A DNA stretch of 23,208 bases from Methanothrix sp. Lineage in GTDB: Archaea > Halobacteriota > Methanosarcinia > Methanotrichales > Methanotrichaceae. A program made the position numbers and the translations under genes. The notes beneath the pieces were generated by a model. It saw only the letters and a list, made by a program, of their open reading frames with translations. It ran no database searches and was not told the DNA's origin. The stretch lies in NCBI GenBank assembly GCA_028688175.1, contig JAQTYS010000012.1, positions 1 to 23,208 on the forward strand, read 5' to 3'. Below, piece after piece: positions 23,185 to 23,208 of this stretch; within the stretch, counting starts at the first letter, position 1, and each line of letters starts with the position of its first letter.

Positions 23185-23208
23185 ATGACCAGACCTTGTA
23201 AGTTGTTT
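23185..23208 (+). CDS. Start of a further gene (first eight codons)
   Basis: GAGGTG at 23172-23177 stands 7 nt before ATG 23185, and the frame stays open (MTRPCKLF) to the window end. Too short to identify. Confidence 0.45.

Noticed and set aside
1..23208. CRISPR array or insertion sequence
   Set aside because: No regularly spaced short repeats, cas genes, transposase or terminal inverted repeats seen; the only regular repeats are inside coding regions (HEAT and FG-GAP-like).

Overview
The window looks like the chromosome of a methanogenic archaeon, most likely an aceticlastic Methanothrix/Methanosaeta relative. It carries two formylmethanofuran dehydrogenase subunits (FwdB, FwdD), an archaeal SUI1/aIF1 factor, an FtsZ/CetZ-type protein, many exported or membrane-anchored proteins, archaeal TATA-like elements and good Shine-Dalgarno sites. 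The genus is inferred from overall gene character; no marker gene proves it.

Left part (1-5.1 kb): the 3' end of a tubulin/FtsZ-family gene, then on the minus strand a SUI1 translation factor and a translationally coupled pair of membrane-anchored von Willebrand A (VWA) proteins of the BatA type. Divergent from these, a tight plus-strand run (5.1-9.0 kb) encodes a three-cluster Fe-S protein, FwdB, FwdD, ornithine carbamoyltransferase (ArgF) and a HepT/MntA toxin-antitoxin pair, followed by tRNA-Leu(UAG).

Middle part (9.16-13.1 kb): by eye an AT-richer accessory island directly downstream of the tRNA. It holds a caspase-HEAT protease of 686 residues, a small protein resembling effector-associated constant component 1 (EACC1), a decayed second caspase whose start overlaps the EACC1 stop, an ASCH-domain fragment, and a RelE-type toxin with its antitoxin. 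This is the most interesting part. It looks like a biological-conflict or programmed-death module in an archaeon, with one intact and one degraded protease.

Right part (13.1-23.2 kb): a DUF169 protein coupled by ATGA to an unlisted 49-residue membrane protein, a three-domain exported protein, a soluble six-PAS hybrid histidine kinase, an exported FG-GAP-like repeat protein, a cytochrome b561-like four-helix membrane protein, two exported hypothetical proteins, a DUF123 (GIY-YIG-like) protein, a strong stem-loop/poly-T terminator, and the first codons of one more gene.
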